64,000 bases of DNA from Neurospora intermedia (GCA_037102815.1 BTPP01000004.1:3968001-4032000); one strand, 5' to 3'. Numbered from the stretch's first letter, positions 1 to 14,868 are shown. The notes: generated by a model not told the origin, from the letters alone. Made by a program: numbers and translations.

Positions 1-3050
<3,050 letters not shown>

Positions 3051-3415
3051 AACACAAAGGCAAGGGCTTATGGCTTATGGCATGTAAAATATCGGTGGTT
3101 TTGGGCGGATGGCTGTAGCTGTTGTGCCATGTACTACTATTTCTTGTTTGGACCTGTCCATCTAGTATTCATGGCTAGTCCCTAGTTGTCTCTTCTCCTG
3201 GAGAAAAAGGGCGTTTGTTGACTATCATCTCCAGTCCGTCTATGCGGTCCTGTTGTCCCTAACGATTCTCATGCGCATCCTAAATGCTCCCTGGGGCTCT
3301 CTAATACGGGGATATCTCTTTGGTGCTACCCATGCTGGCCTAATCGCATTTCCTTTCGTCCCAGACACTCGCGCAATGATGTTCACCCTTGTCCTCACTG
3401 CAGCATCCAATAATA
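3051..3415. other. Convergent 3' intergenic region
   Basis: This 365-nt gap lies between the stop of the glutamyl-tRNA synthetase (+) and the stop of CSN5 (-). It probably holds both 3' UTRs and polyadenylation signals. No gene or repeat was seen. Confidence 0.6.
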
Positions 3416-4513
3416 TCATGGTTTCTCAGGCTGGACACCCTCTGCCTGCCCACGACAGCCACAGCCAAACACCTTGCCTTTGACATCCGCCGCCATCAGT
3501 CCAGACCTCTCCTTTGCAGCAATCTGCTTCACTTCGCTGAGCAATTTCTCTATGTTTTGATCGACCGCATCACTCTTAGGACCTCTTTGCCCAGTCGTTG
3601 AGAGCATCTCCAGCGATTTTGACGCCTTCGAAATGCGGGATCCCAAATCCACCATTTGGCTGCTCGTGTAGTCCCTGTTGGTAAGCAGCGGGTTCTGGGC
3701 CAGCGTCTGCACCCAGTACTTGTTCCACAACGTCTCCAACAGCTTGCTATCGAGTGTGCTCTTGAAGTGTTCAACGTCGAGCGCGTAGTATCGATGGCTA
3801 TGAGCGCCAAAATCCTCCACCTTGTTCAGAGGGACGCTCTGTCCATCGCCCGTTGTCGTATTGGTTGCTGCGGGAGGCTTGATCCCTTCTGGAATCGTCC
3901 TAAACGCGCCGATCTCAACCTTGTTCTGGCTTACTGTCCTGTCCGGGTCGATCACCACTGCGACAAACGGCTCGTTGAACTGCTGTTGTAAGGATTGGGT
4001 GCCGACGTCGATACCGCTTAGCCAGCAGCCATAGCCCGGGTGCGAGTGATACCACCCGATAACGTTCTCAGGGCGGTTCTCCTCACGGCAGAGACGGAGA
4101 TACTCGACCATGTACTCGTTCGCTTCGTCCTGGGCGTTGACGCGGGTTTCTGTCCCCTCTACCGGTAAACGATAGGCGTCGGTAATGACCATGGTGCTGC
4201 CCTCAATGTAGCCCTGCATCATACCCATGACCTCGAGATTGCCGCCGGAGCGGGCGTGCATGACCATCTTGATCATGGCAACGGAGGAGATGCGGACGGT
4301 CTTGAAGTATTTGTAATCGCTGGTCCATGGTCGCGAGTTGACAACGGCTTTGTGGGCTTCCGAGTCGTAGGCGTAGAGAGCATCGCGTTGGATGTCCACG
4401 AGGCCGGGATTCGGTGGCAGCTCTATAATGGGGATCGGAGGTTAGCTGCCGTGGGAAGCTAGGTAGTGGCACACAAACGTTCATCACTTTGCGCCCACAG
4501 AAAACTTACCCAT
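3416..4513 (-). CDS. CSN5: COP9 signalosome subunit 5 (deneddylase)
   Basis: This is the catalytic JAMM/MPN+ metalloprotease of the COP9 signalosome, which removes Nedd8/Rub1 from cullins. Exon 1 is only four coding bases (4510-4513, ATGG). An 87-nt intron follows (donor GTAAGT, branch GCTAAC at 4441-4446), then exon 2 at 3416-4422. The product is 336 aa, the usual fungal CSN5 length, and begins [15 protein letters not shown]. The JAMM residues are present: Glu65, His127 and His129 in [16 protein letters not shown], and Asp140. [13 protein letters not shown] is the CSN5 signature that separates it from proteasome Rpn11. Exon 2 alone has no usable ATG near its 5' end (a GTG lies at 4399), so the tiny first exon is needed. 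Confidence 0.95.
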
Positions 4514-5430
4514 CGTGGTCAAACGGTTGCTCTCGCCGAGCTATTGTAGGGTAGCTTGGGGTATACGCAAAATTTTGGGTACAATTTCGTGATCCTTTTT
4601 TTGAAAATTGGCCGTGGTGGATGTTGTGAGAGGATCGGATAACTGTATGAGACACAATCAAAGGAAAGTAGCAGTGTCCGTCGCGCTGGTGATGTTGTGT
4701 GTAACAGGTAAGGAAACATTCCAACTAAGCAAGCTGCAAGTACGCTGAGGCGAAAGCTTGATTGCGGCAGGCGGGCAGTGGCATACGGCCTCATGTGGGT
4801 CAAATTATGGTGGGGTACCAGCCTGCGATGCGGGGCCCGGGGGTTAGTGAAGCTGATAAGCTTCTGGCGCCGCGGCAATCAGCCATCAAGGTTCTATGTA
4901 CTGTGCAGGCATCTACCTATGTATAAACAAAACAACAAAGAGCACTTCGTGGAGCTGTCGACATCGAAGCCCTGCCGGGCAATGTCATCTCCTGACTCGG
5001 TGTACCAAATTTCATCATGAAGATGCACCAGCGGAGGAAGGGCCTTGTGCAAACATGACCTGATGACGGTAGTTGGAGGGCTGACTATAGGAAGAAGATA
5101 CGAAAATAGGACTCTGTAGGTAGGTAGTGTTGCAACCAGGACAGCATCATATCTCGCCATGCCTCATATAGCATTACAGCAAATCTCACAATCGCACATC
5201 ATCAGAAGACACACCGAGACGAATCTTCCAAAATCCAGAAGTCAGCTTGTCAATTATCAATACCACGGCCGTTCCTGCGAAGCCTACGCCAGGGTAGCCG
5301 TGGTGTATCCACAGATATGTCTCGTCCATCAAGATGCCCGTTTTTCCCCCCCTGATACCGTTTCACAGCCCTTCGCGCATTCAACCTTCTCCATGTGCAT
5401 TCCAATCCAGTCTCCGTTCCGTACACACCT
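4514..5430. other. Intergenic between CSN5 and TYR1
   Basis: This 917-nt stretch holds the CSN5 promoter/leader and the 3' side of TYR1, both minus strand. A GTAGGTAGGTAG run lies near 5118. No supported ORF, RNA or repeat was found. Confidence 0.55.
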
Positions 5431-7310
5431 TTAGTCCTTCTCATCGCTTGCCAGGACTGCCTTGATCATCGCATTACCTACCTCCACCGCTCCCTTGAAC
5501 CTCGGCTCGAAGAAAGCCTGGGTAACCGCAAACCGCTCCCTCCACGTCTCGAATTGCCTCAGACCCACACACTCGGCCCAGCCCGCCGCCGCAATGGTGA
5601 ACTGCAAGTCATCCCTTCTGAAAGTCCGATCCTCGATGCCGACCTTCAGGCACTCATCCAGCAAGCCCGGGGTCCTGAACAAGTGCTCGGTGACGCCCAG
5701 CCAGAGTCGGAACAGGGGAGTCGAGCAGATCATGTGGTCGTACGGCACGATGCCCAGAGCACTCCAGCAGTCGACCATGGCAAGCAGCGAGAGGTGGTTG
5801 TTGGGCAAGGAGGGAGCCGAAGGGCCGCCATTTTCCGGCTGGCGGAGGCTGAACTGGTCGAGCACATCGTCACGGAGGAGAGGTTTGCTCGCCCACTTGG
5901 GGCTTCCTTCGGCACCAAAGACTTTTTCCTTGGCGGCGTACACGCGGGCGCGGAGCTCGTCGCTATGACCCTCCAGCATAAGTTGGAACAGCTCGGTGGT
6001 GGACTTGGCGAACTGGGCAATCTGCTTGTGTGCTTCGGGGTTGAGGATGGCGAGGCCGGCGTAGACGTGCCACTTTTGGGCATAGATGCGGAGCATGAGG
6101 TTGATCTTGACGTTTTCGATGCCGCCGACATAACGGGTTCCCTCCCAGGGAAATTGCTTGGTTGCATGCCAGGCCTTGCCCATGCTGAGGAAAGCGGCGT
6201 GGGTGACGGCTTGGGTATCGGCCGTGATGCGGTCATGTTCATCGGCACTCAGGTAGACAACCTTGGAGTTAAGGCAGGAGAGTACGTGCTCAACCTTGGA
6301 GAAAGATTCGTCGGAGGCGCGATGCTTGATGAGCACCAGCGGCTGGCCCTTGGGATCGACATTGGGGCCGTGAAGGGAGTGGCAGGATACGATGTCAACG
6401 TCGGCGGGCAGGTACTTTTCGAAAGCCTTGATCTCTGGATCTTTACAGGACGTTTGGCCGCCAACAATGGCGCCGAGCTTGGTCGCTAGAAACGAAATAC
6501 GCGGTTAAGGCTAAGTCTACGTGACGGGGAGAGAGAGGTCATGGCAACACACATGGACCGTACTGGGCGACGACACGATCGATGACCGCCGCCTCAACAC
6601 TGTAGATGATATAATCGCTGGCGCGAGACACGAGATGACCGTTACGGAGAATTTGTATATTGTTCTAGAAAGCAAAATATGAAGACTCAGCACTGATTCT
6701 GCTGTAAAGAGATCGGGCTAAATGTGTGCGACCGTACATTCCCCTCAAACTCTTGTACCAGCTCATCATATTTCTCTTCCCTATCGCAGGCCATGATCCT
6801 GGAAGGGATCGTTAGCCAACCGATTCCTGATCATGCTGTAACACTAAGAACCTGTTGATATCTGGTCAGCGCAAGTCCCTTACATATGCTGCAAGATATA
6901 AAGATGTGTGAAGATGTGTTTGTTTCAGACGAAAATTGTAAGGTAGCTGAGATTTTTCATCATGGAAAGCTCCCTACACAAACTGGGACCGGAACGGTTG
7001 ACCAGCCGTGACAGGCGCGATACTCTAGCCAAATGCACTCAAGTCATCATATTAAGGGGTGGTGGGGAATGAGAAGAACTGTTGCAACGTACCATTTGAA
7101 CAACTGCGAAATGTTTGTTGAAGGTTAGTCGCGGTGACAGGCTCCGCGAAGAGCCTGGGCGTGATCGACGACGATGAGACGAGCGAGGAAGAATTATTAC
7201 CTCCAACCTGCGCTGCTAAGTCTCCGGGCATACATCTTGCCCATATCGCCCATTCCAATCAGGCCGACTGTGAAGCCGGTCATATTGGGGGGTGCCGATG
7301 TCGAAACCAT
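5431..7310 (-). CDS. TYR1: Prephenate dehydrogenase (NADP+), tyrosine synthesis
   Basis: It converts prephenate to 4-hydroxyphenylpyruvate in tyrosine biosynthesis. Exons in transcript order are 7201-7310, 6738-6798, 6553-6664 and 5431-6485, giving 445 aa, the normal length for fungal Tyr1. The N-terminus carries the Rossmann motif GLIGMGDMGKMY (GMGDMG at residues 19-24). It continues through GWRIMACDRE, the YSVEAAVIDRVV segment, GAIVGGQTSCK, CHSLHGPNVDPKG and LIKHRAS, all typical of the TyrA/Tyr1 catalytic domain. All three junctions keep frame and restore family sequence. Intron 1 is long for this locus (402 nt) and contains an internal pair of good splice sites around an 11-nt segment (7093-7103). 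The gene is divergent from the ATS1-like gene across 492 nt. Confidence 0.93.
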
Positions 7311-7802
7311 ATTGAAGCGTGTATTGTTTCTTTCCAGCAGGACCGGTCGATTGCGGCAGCTATCACATCGTCACACAAGACCCTCGGCACCAAAGAAGCA
7401 CTCGCTCGATGACCGCGCGAGAAGCAATGGGTGAGGCTGCGTTGCTGTTGCTGGCTTTGTGGTACGGAAGGAAGAAATTTTCAATTCGGGAGGCCGCAAG
7501 GTGGGATTTTAAAAACGACTGGAAAATCCAATCCCGTCAGTGTGCTTCGCCCCACTTTGATTTGCACTTGAAAGCTCGGACCATCTTCCCAACACCGCAA
7601 ATGGAGCCATGCCTCCGAACTTACAGCCTCCGAACCAAAACTCCACCAATGTCCCGGCCCGGCACCGGCTGTGCGCGGAGGCTGCAATGAATGCCGTCGT
7701 CATCCTTAGTTGCCACGATCAAAAGACGGGACATTTCCAGGAAAACATCGACTTATCATCACTTCGCCTCGCTCAGTCCATTACTCAAGAAGTCGTATCA
7801 GA
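7311..7802. promoter_or_regulatory. Shared divergent promoter, TYR1 / ATS1-like
   Basis: This 492-nt gap lies between the TYR1 start (-) and the chosen start of the RCC1-like gene (+). It must hold both promoters. I saw no TGACTCA (Gcn4/Cpc1) site and no clear TATA box. Confidence 0.45.
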
Positions 7803-8906
7803 ATGCTGCTACTCTTCGCTCTTGGATCTAATGGTTCCGGCCAGCTAGGCATCGGCCACAAAGAAGACGTTTCCGTTCCAAAGGATGCCCACTTTGATGC
7901 AGACCTTCCGGATACCGCCTCCATCACTAAGATTGCTGCAGGAGGTAACCACACAATCATTTTGACTACGACCGGCGACATCTACTGGAGCGGAGACCCG
8001 AATACTGGTGCCTGTGGCAAGTTCACTCAAACACAAATCTCGCAGCCTCCTCGATTTCACCCTATCGATCTTTCATCTGTATCAACACCCCAAGACCCAT
8101 TCAGGGTAGGTATGGTTGCAGCTGCCTGGGAAGCAAGCATCTTTACCCGCCTGGATGCCCAAGGTCACAACACCAGAGTCTACTCTTGCGGCACCGGCCT
8201 GAAAGGCGAGTTGGGCTTGGGTACTTTCATCTTCCGTACGGCGACTCCGTCTCTTATTCCAGATTTCCCTCCCCCGGACACGGAAGTTGTCGATCTTGCC
8301 GCTTGTATGGGCCATGTCGTTGCAGTTTTAAGCAATGGTGACGTTTGGGGTTGGGGTAATGGCCGGAAGGGTCAGATCGGAGCGCCGGAGGATATTGTTC
8401 ACTCACCCCGCAAAATCGAGGGTTTGGGCTTCAAGGTTGTGAAAGCGGTCTGTGGAAAGGAATTCACGTGCTTGCTGGGAAGCCCGGAAAGCGGTAACAT
8501 CATGGTCCTTGGTTCAGACAAATGGGGGATCAGGGCTGAAGTTCCGGACCAGGTTGTCGGATGGCGAGAGGTCGGTGCTAGTTGGGGCAACCTGTTCATC
8601 TTGAAGGGAGATGGAAGCTTATTGAGCTGGGGCCGTAATGACCATGGTCAACTCGCTCCCGCGAATCTACCCCAAACCAAACATATTGCGGTGGGGAGCG
8701 AACATGCACTGGCCTTAAGCGAGGAGGGCGACGTTACAGCCTGGGGCTGGGGTGAACACGGCAACTGCGGACCGCTCAGTAGTTCGGATGTCACAAAGGG
8801 TCAGCAGAACGTTATTGCATCGTCCCAGTTCATTCCTTCGGGCGCTCAAATAACCACCATCGGGGCCGGCTGTGCCACGAGTTGGGTGGCAATACAGATG
8901 CCGTGA
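7803..8906 (+). CDS. ATS1: RCC1-like beta-propeller, alpha-tubulin suppressor (ATS1) family
   Basis: This is a single-exon 367-aa protein made of about seven RCC1-type repeats, visible as recurring blade motifs: ALGSNGSGQLGIG, YWSGDPNTGACG, YSCGTGLKGELGLG, WGWGNGRKGQIGAP, VLGSDKWGI, SWGRNDHGQLAP and AWGWGEHGNCGP. The whole protein is propeller, with no added GEF tail or membrane segment. It best fits the small ATS1-type fungal proteins (yeast Ats1, 333 aa), linked to microtubule control and wobble-uridine modification through Kti11. An upstream in-frame ATG at 7710 would add 31 residues without propeller character. The ATG at 7803 starts directly at blade 1 and is preferred. It could instead be another RCC1-family protein. 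Confidence 0.75.
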   Translation: MLLLFALGSNGSGQLGIGHKEDVSVPKDAHFDADLPDTASITKIAAGGNHTIILTTTGDIYWSGDPNTGACGKFTQTQISQPPRFHPIDLSSVSTPQDPFRVGMVAAAWEASIFTRLDAQGHNTRVYSCGTGLKGELGLGTFIFRTATPSLIPDFPPPDTEVVDLAACMGHVVAVLSNGDVWGWGNGRKGQIGAPEDIVHSPRKIEGLGFKVVKAVCGKEFTCLLGSPESGNIMVLGSDKWGIRAEVPDQVVGWREVGASWGNLFILKGDGSLLSWGRNDHGQLAPANLPQTKHIAVGSEHALALSEEGDVTAWGWGEHGNCGPLSSSDVTKGQQNVIASSQFIPSGAQITTIGAGCATSWVAIQMP

Positions 8907-9013
8907 ACTTAGAGCCTTGGGAACAGTCAAAGATATGCCGAGGATGACTGCTAAGTCGTATGTTACAGTACATGCACTAAACCACCCCTTCAAGCACTGC
9001 TCGGTTTACTTGG

Positions 9014-10737
9014 TCAAGAGGAAAATAAACCAAAGCGCCGAACCTGTTTGCCAGTTAGTGAAAGAATAGACATAGGAGACAACATAGTACATGCCTCGGA
9101 AAGCTGCTGGGTTGGCTCGAGTCCCCCAGCAAGTCTGTCTGGCTCATTACCGGACACAGCCGGTCTTGCCAGTAAACTGCTAATTCGCAAGGACGGCGGG
9201 TTCTGGAGTGGATGTTAGCCATCTTTTTCCTGGCGACTAGAGGGAAATGACGTAGAAGTACCGGTTCGCCCGTTGCATTCCACTCGACTCTAGCGTTGTC
9301 CATCTCCTCTTCATCCTCACGATCCACGGGATCCCATTGCCGGTCCTCGTCGCCTTGCTCAACGAATAACGGCGAATCAGATCGATCAGTCCTGGCGGCC
9401 ACCGGGCTTCGAGGCGGTATGGGTGGTGGTCGAATTTCAAATTGTGTCTGTCGTGGTCGTGGAGATGTCTTTTGTTGGGGAGGCTTCTGCGCTGGCTTTG
9501 GGACGTCTTTGGCCTCATTGTTTGGAACAGAGCCGTCAGGCTTAGACGCAGGACCCGGTCCCGGACCCGAACCCGGTTTCGGGGTCTTTGAAGCCCTTGC
9601 CCTGGTATTTTTGTGCTTCTGGGTGATGGCATCCTGTTCTCCAACCGTCATGAGGATGAACTCACACAGGATACCGTCCGCACTATAAGATAATTTCATC
9701 GGGCGTCCGGGCTCCGAGTAGTAGGTTGCGAGCTCTCCGCTGATTATTTGAGCGTGTTGGAGAATGGCTCGGAAATCCTTGACACTAATGATGATGTGAA
9801 GTTTGTCTTGGACTTCAACCTCGTTAAACTCGGCCATTTCTACAGAAATGTTGGTGTGAAGCGGCTTCTTGAGGACAGCTTTTCATGCCATTGTCAGCAT
9901 CATCCTCCAACTTGGCTTGAAGGGAGGTCTTACGAACCTTCATTGCCATGAGGGCCACGCTTCTGTACCTTGTCCGTGAAGCAGGTAAAGTTCACAACAT
10001 GATCGTCGTCATCCGTGTTGATATCAAGCAATTCAATACCCGGACCGAAATGATCCATGAGTTGTCGCAGTGTGCTGGATGAGATCGACCAACGATTCCC
10101 AGCCTCGTCCTTTTCAAACTTGGCATGAGTTGGTGGCTTTGATTCGAACGGTAGAGAATGAGATGCGGTGATTCCTGTAACGTTGTGAGCTTTGTAGGTA
10201 TGATTAAGATCGGAGCGTTATGTACCGTTCCTGCAAGAGATTCTTGCAATCAACCGGCTCTTCTTGCTAGGGCCATCGTCAATGGCAACATCACAGCGCT
10301 CAATGGAAGCATCTTTATCTCGTGCAGAATCACCACCTTGGCGAGACCGAAAGATGGACAAGAGGGACTGAGAGAAATTGTTGGTAAATACCCAGGGGAC
10401 ATAGGTCTAGGAGCGACCACTCACCCGGATATAGAGTTGGCAGAAGAATCTATCTCGATACTGGGCATTTCCCTCGAAATGGTAACGGGAGAAGAACCTG
10501 TTAGCGGCAAAAGTGAAGCAAACGTATGCTGACTTTGAGATGTTGAGAGTAGTCAAGGTAAGCTAAGAGACAAATAAATCAGCAGCTGTATCACAATCTC
10601 AAGAAGGGAAAATTTGTACGTACCTTGTCCCTTCTTGCTTCCAAGCAAACATCATCACTGAACTTGTACATGCAAGCGAGGGCGTCGTGGAAAACAGACA
10701 CACCCTCCTCGCTGAGCGTGAAGTTCAAGATTACCAT
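9014..10737 (-). CDS. RAD9: DNA-damage checkpoint clamp subunit Rad9
   Basis: Rad9 is one subunit of the 9-1-1 clamp that recruits the ATR/Rad3 checkpoint kinase to damaged DNA. Seven exons: 10624-10737, 10425-10562, 10226-10367, 9938-10174, 9262-9839, 9095-9202 and 9014-9043; 448 aa. The PCNA-like region runs from MVILNFTLSEEGVSVFHDAL through LNISKSAYVCF, ISCRNGITASH, WSISSSTLRQLMDHFGPGIE, KLHIIISVKDFRAIL and ADGILCEFILMTV. A Pro/Ser/acidic tail follows, ending in GLEPTQ and VRRFGLFSS. The start at 10737 begins directly at the conserved first strand; an upstream ATG at 10818 adds 27 unconserved residues. The last intron (9044-9094) is GC-AG (GAG|GCATGT) and can be read through. The gene is convergent with the ATS1-like gene, 107 nt apart. 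Confidence 0.9.
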
Positions 10738-12351
10738 TTTGTGGCCGCCGTCGCAATTAGTCGATCGACTTATATTCTTTTGGTCAGGAAGAGGTTTCTC
10801 GGGTCTAAGTCCAGCCACTCAGTTTCTCGCATCCAGTCAGCGATCTCTGTTGTGATGGCCCGACAGAAGGGCGTGAGCCTGCAGTGGCCTGGAGTTTGAT
10901 GGAAAATAAGTCAAGGCCGAGTGCAGTTGCCTTGGAGTGCTCTTGCGTGACACGAAACGCTGTATCAAGAGCAAGTGAACAACCTCAATGGATGGAAGGT
11001 GCAAGGGAACTGCCCTGTGATGGTTGCGCGGCTGCTCCCACCCGCACTCGCAAGGGACCGCGTCGAAGCACATTGGGGCGGTAAATTCCAGTGCCTAGCA
11101 CTGTAGCCTAGCTCTAGGGCCCTCTAAGATAGGTTGGACGGTACACACAGGGACCGATCGACGCTTCCGTCACCTCGCCGGACTTCATGAGCGACATACC
11201 TCTACCTACCTAGGTAGAGGTACCTCTGCTACCAGTAGCCCGGTCTTTCAGGTCAATGTCTCCCACTTGCGCCTTGTTGCAGCTTGAACTCCCGTCGAGT
11301 TTACAGAAAAAGGAGCTCCCATGGACTATCGTTGGCACGCGCGGGAGTTCCTCAGAAATGTTCAAGTGTACACCTTTCCATTCATTCCCGTTTCGTATGG
11401 GACAAGTGATTTGATACTGTGCAAGCAGCAATAGGTATCGTAGTCAATGTGGGGCTGTTGGATATCCGAGTCTTCAACTATGTAGGTTGCTCCGAGACCT
11501 GACACACCTCAACGAACACAATTCCGGAAACACCAACCTGAGTTTGGACCTAAGCTGTGAACATGGAAGGAAATCCCACATGCATTTCTGAAATCCACCA
11601 GTGCGCGCGCTCTGATGCCTTGAGCATGCGCGCGCATGTAACAAGACAAGAGGGCTCCAGTACCCTGCTTATTGATTTCGAATAGAAATCGCCATCCGAT
11701 CACTTTCCGAAGATATCTCCTCTCTCTGTGTGCGAAACCGCCCAGATCGCTCTGACAATCTGCAAACAACCATTCCACCTTCTGGGTTCCCCTCCCAAAC
11801 AATAATCTACTGCTTTGACCCCGGCCTTTACTCAACTTCACCGTGAGGCTCGGCAAAAACGGCTGTCCCTTTTGGCAAGCTCGTCCACACAAGTGCATCA
11901 CAGAAACCTATTTGCCAGGGGAATCGCACCCAGCAACCGGGCCAACTTGTCCATAAGCATCACCGCTGACGCGGGCATTGTCACGGGATACTCGATCTTG
12001 GATTTCCACTTCGTAGCCGCTCCTCCACAACCAGCATAGGCCGTTGAGACTTTTCAAGACTTCAGCCAGTCACGCTGGTAGATTCATTCTGCTTGTCGAG
12101 AGGAACCCATACTTCCACGGTTCTTTTGAGTTGCACATTAAGTTCGTGGTGCTTTCTCGTCCCTTCCTTCCGTCACAGTACCTATTCCCTTACCTGCTCC
12201 TTCAGCCCCCTTCAGACGTACAATATTTCTGACTTTTGCCAGACAAACTCAGCAAAACTGTTTACTTCCGCCGTGCCGTGGGCTGCTATACTGCGTCACC
12301 CATTCCCACGTCTATCATATTGGTTGTTCCGTCCTGGCCTCAACAGTTGCC
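10738..12351. other. Intergenic between RAD9 and F-box/LRR gene
   Basis: This 1.6-kb stretch contains divergent promoters for RAD9 (-) and the F-box/LRR gene (+). A near-perfect palindrome lies at 11197-11222. Short ORFs in the interval show no family resemblance. Confidence 0.55.
11197..11222. repeat. 26-bp palindromic repeat, TACCTCTA family
   Basis: Two perfectly complementary 12-bp arms, TACCTCTACCTA and TAGGTAGAGGTA, are separated by CC. The same core reappears in perfect palindromes elsewhere in the window (37175-37188, 41744-41755, 49587-49600), always outside genes. Confidence 0.7.
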
Positions 12352-14234
12352 ATGGCCTTCCGGGGCTTTCCCACAGAAATTTGGTGGCTTGTTGTTGACC
12401 AGGCTGCCAGTATAAAAGACGTATCAACAATGTCGCTCATTGCTCGTCTCAATCGTGCCATGGCACGCTTTGTCTTGCCGCTAATGTACGGCATCGTCAA
12501 AAGGTCAACGTATACCCTCACGAACAAGCAGTCGGTCTGCTTCTGGAGGTCTATCATTGTGTCCAGCCTGGGGAAGACTTTATATCCATACTGTTGTTGG
12601 GTTAAGACACTTGACTTCTCCGACCTCCTCAACTTCCTCCAAAATATCGACAAGTCAGAGGATGCCCAACTGCGTTACACATTTTACAGCCCTCCACTTC
12701 GCTACCTACAACTGCTCCAAACTAATATATCCAGCCATGGCCATCTCAATGGCAACGTAGGTCCACATGTGCTATTCTGCGAAGTCGTCAGCAAGATTAC
12801 AGAAGGTATCAAGGCTACCGTCGAGCAGGGGCACGTCACTTCCCGTCTAGCCAAAGTTCGTTTTCCAGACCTAGAATACCTGCCTTGTATAAGGTATTTT
12901 CCCGTGTGGATTTCAAGGCTCACTGGATTGACAACGCTTCATATCCACAACACAGCTTTACTGAACGAACAAGTGATTCTGACTATTGCTCAGAACTGCT
13001 CTGCCCTCAAACATTTGTGAGCATTCTTCAGTTCCCCATCTATAACCAAATGCCACTTTACGCGGAGGCATTCGCGGCCATTCTACTCAAAACTGAGAGC
13101 CTAGCCTCTCAATGAACGTGCTTGTCAAAAGTCTATACCAGTGTGCGTTTGAGATCTAGTTGCTGACCTGATAAACGTGGTAGTATATGTTTTACCATAC
13201 CAGATGAGGAAGCTGAGAAACATCTCAGCAGTTTGCTGCAAACGCTTCCTCCTAACACAATAGGTATGTACGTCCCTCCGTTGAAGGTGGTCAATAACGG
13301 CATCGGCAGCTGACCCAACACAGAATCTTTTACGGTCATACGAGGTGTTATATTGGGCCCACACGTACTAAAGGCTCTGGATAAGCATTCTGGCTCTCTG
13401 AAGCTCCTTGTGTTGTCACAATTGGGAGCCAGAGCTTTGGGCGCATTGAATGAGCTCCAAAAATGCAATGCACTGGAGAGTCTGTGTCTCGACGCTTCGC
13501 GCGCTGGCCCAGACTTTGACTTCGTACGGTCAGATACAGCAGTCTACGGTCAGTGTGTGGAATGGCTGCAAAACTGCGCCCAAATGACGCACCTCAGCTT
13601 GAGCCTTTTCCCTGGTGGCACGCAACTTCTCAAGGATTCACTGACAGGGCCAAAGCTCCGTCTTAAGTCTCTCGCCCTGGTTTCAGTTGAGGCAAATGCG
13701 CCCTGGTATAGCGAGCTACATCACCAAGCGAAACTTGAGTACTTGAACGTTGAAGTTCCGCAGCTAGAGTTTCAGGAACTTGGACCTGCCACTGGGAGAT
13801 GCCAGGGCCTTGCCGCAGGCATATCGCGCTGTCCAGAGCTTAAGGAATTGGAGACGGAAGAGTATCTCTCGGCCGCAGATATCAGCATGATCAGCGAAGG
13901 CGCTTTGAAGTTGGAAAAAATCACCTTCAGCGGGAGTCTGGTTCATGATGCGCACATCATGCCACTTGCAAACCTTCCGCGCCTTAAGGAAGTATACGTC
14001 ACAGGTGACTCAGCCTTCACGGCCTCGGGGATCCTGAAATTCTTCAAAAAGATGGAAGAAACCCCCGATCATGACCATCAGGGGTTCGAATTCGGCGCGG
14101 TGTTCCAGCAAGGCAATTCGATTGGACAGAGAGAGTACAAACGCCTTTGTAAAGCAGCCAAGCGAGCCTTTGGTGGAAAGGTTGATATCCAGTTCATTGA
14201 CTCTGACGGACAAGATTACTACTTAGACGACTAG
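12352..14234 (+). CDS. F-box/leucine-rich-repeat-like protein
   Basis: This is a likely SCF ubiquitin-ligase adaptor of the large, poorly conserved fungal F-box/LRR class. Exons are 12352-13016, 13184-13263 and 13324-14234, giving 551 aa in one frame. The N-terminus (GFPTEIWWLVVDQA) is a degenerate F-box helix. The rest has repeated Leu-rich segments such as LTTLHIHNTAL, LKLLVLSQLG, LESLCLD, MTHLSLSL and LKSLALVSVEA. Intron 1 (13017-13182, then AG to 13183) is 167 nt; I chose its acceptor because NCSALKHF then joins IPDEEAEKHLSSLLQTLPPNTIESF, the repeat pattern of the family. Intron 2 (13264-13323) has donor GTATGT. The two ends are secure. The middle exon is inferred and could have alternative boundaries. 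Substrate unknown. Confidence 0.65.
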
Positions 14235-14837
14235 AGTCTCGGTAGCCCCTCAATGCACGGAAACTGCGAATGACTGATACAAACGAGGCCGCGGCTCAAT
14301 TGAGTAGTTGGAAGGGCCCCTGATATGGGAGAAAATCAGGAGTGGCTAACATGTTCACATGATGTTTGTTGCCGGTCACAAAAGAGCAGGGAGAGAGAAA
14401 TCAAGTGCCCGGAAGAAATTTGATGGACATCTTCATTCGAGATTTCCAGAAAACGCTCATGTGATATAATTTGCAATACTATTTGCGCTGAACGGTACGC
14501 TTTGCATGACCATTTCTATAATAAACTGGCATTTCTTTTTTGTGAGCGGACCAAAAGCAGACAAGTGTTGCAATGATTGACCGTCTCATCCAGTTTGTGT
14601 CCCCATGCGAATGGACTCAAGCGAGTGGTTAAAGAAATGGAAAACGAATCATGTCCATAACAGTCCATTTCTGATATCATGTTCGACGTCCAGCACATTC
14701 TCCGCCTATATGCTCTGAATTCGAAGTTAATATCTTGACACCTTGCTCAGGTGTTTTCGACTATCCACAACACATACAACGGCTTTTGGCAAGATCCTTT
14801 TGTTTTCTTTTCGTCCTATTTCTTTCTTTCTTTCTTT

Positions 14838-14868
<31 letters not shown>

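Noticed and set aside
5395-6489. 364-codon plus-strand frame over TYR1
   Set aside because: Antisense shadow of TYR1 exon 4; no family resemblance.
13045-13113. Open stretch (YNQMPLYAEAFAAILLKTESLAS) as an extra exon of the F-box/LRR gene
   Set aside because: Could not be joined in frame at both ends with good splice sites; skipping it gives a continuous frame with LRR-like sequence. It remains possible in an alternative transcript.
14600-14660. Possible tRNA (GAGTGGTTAAAG resembles an A box)
   Set aside because: No matching B box or acceptor and anticodon stems could be found nearby.
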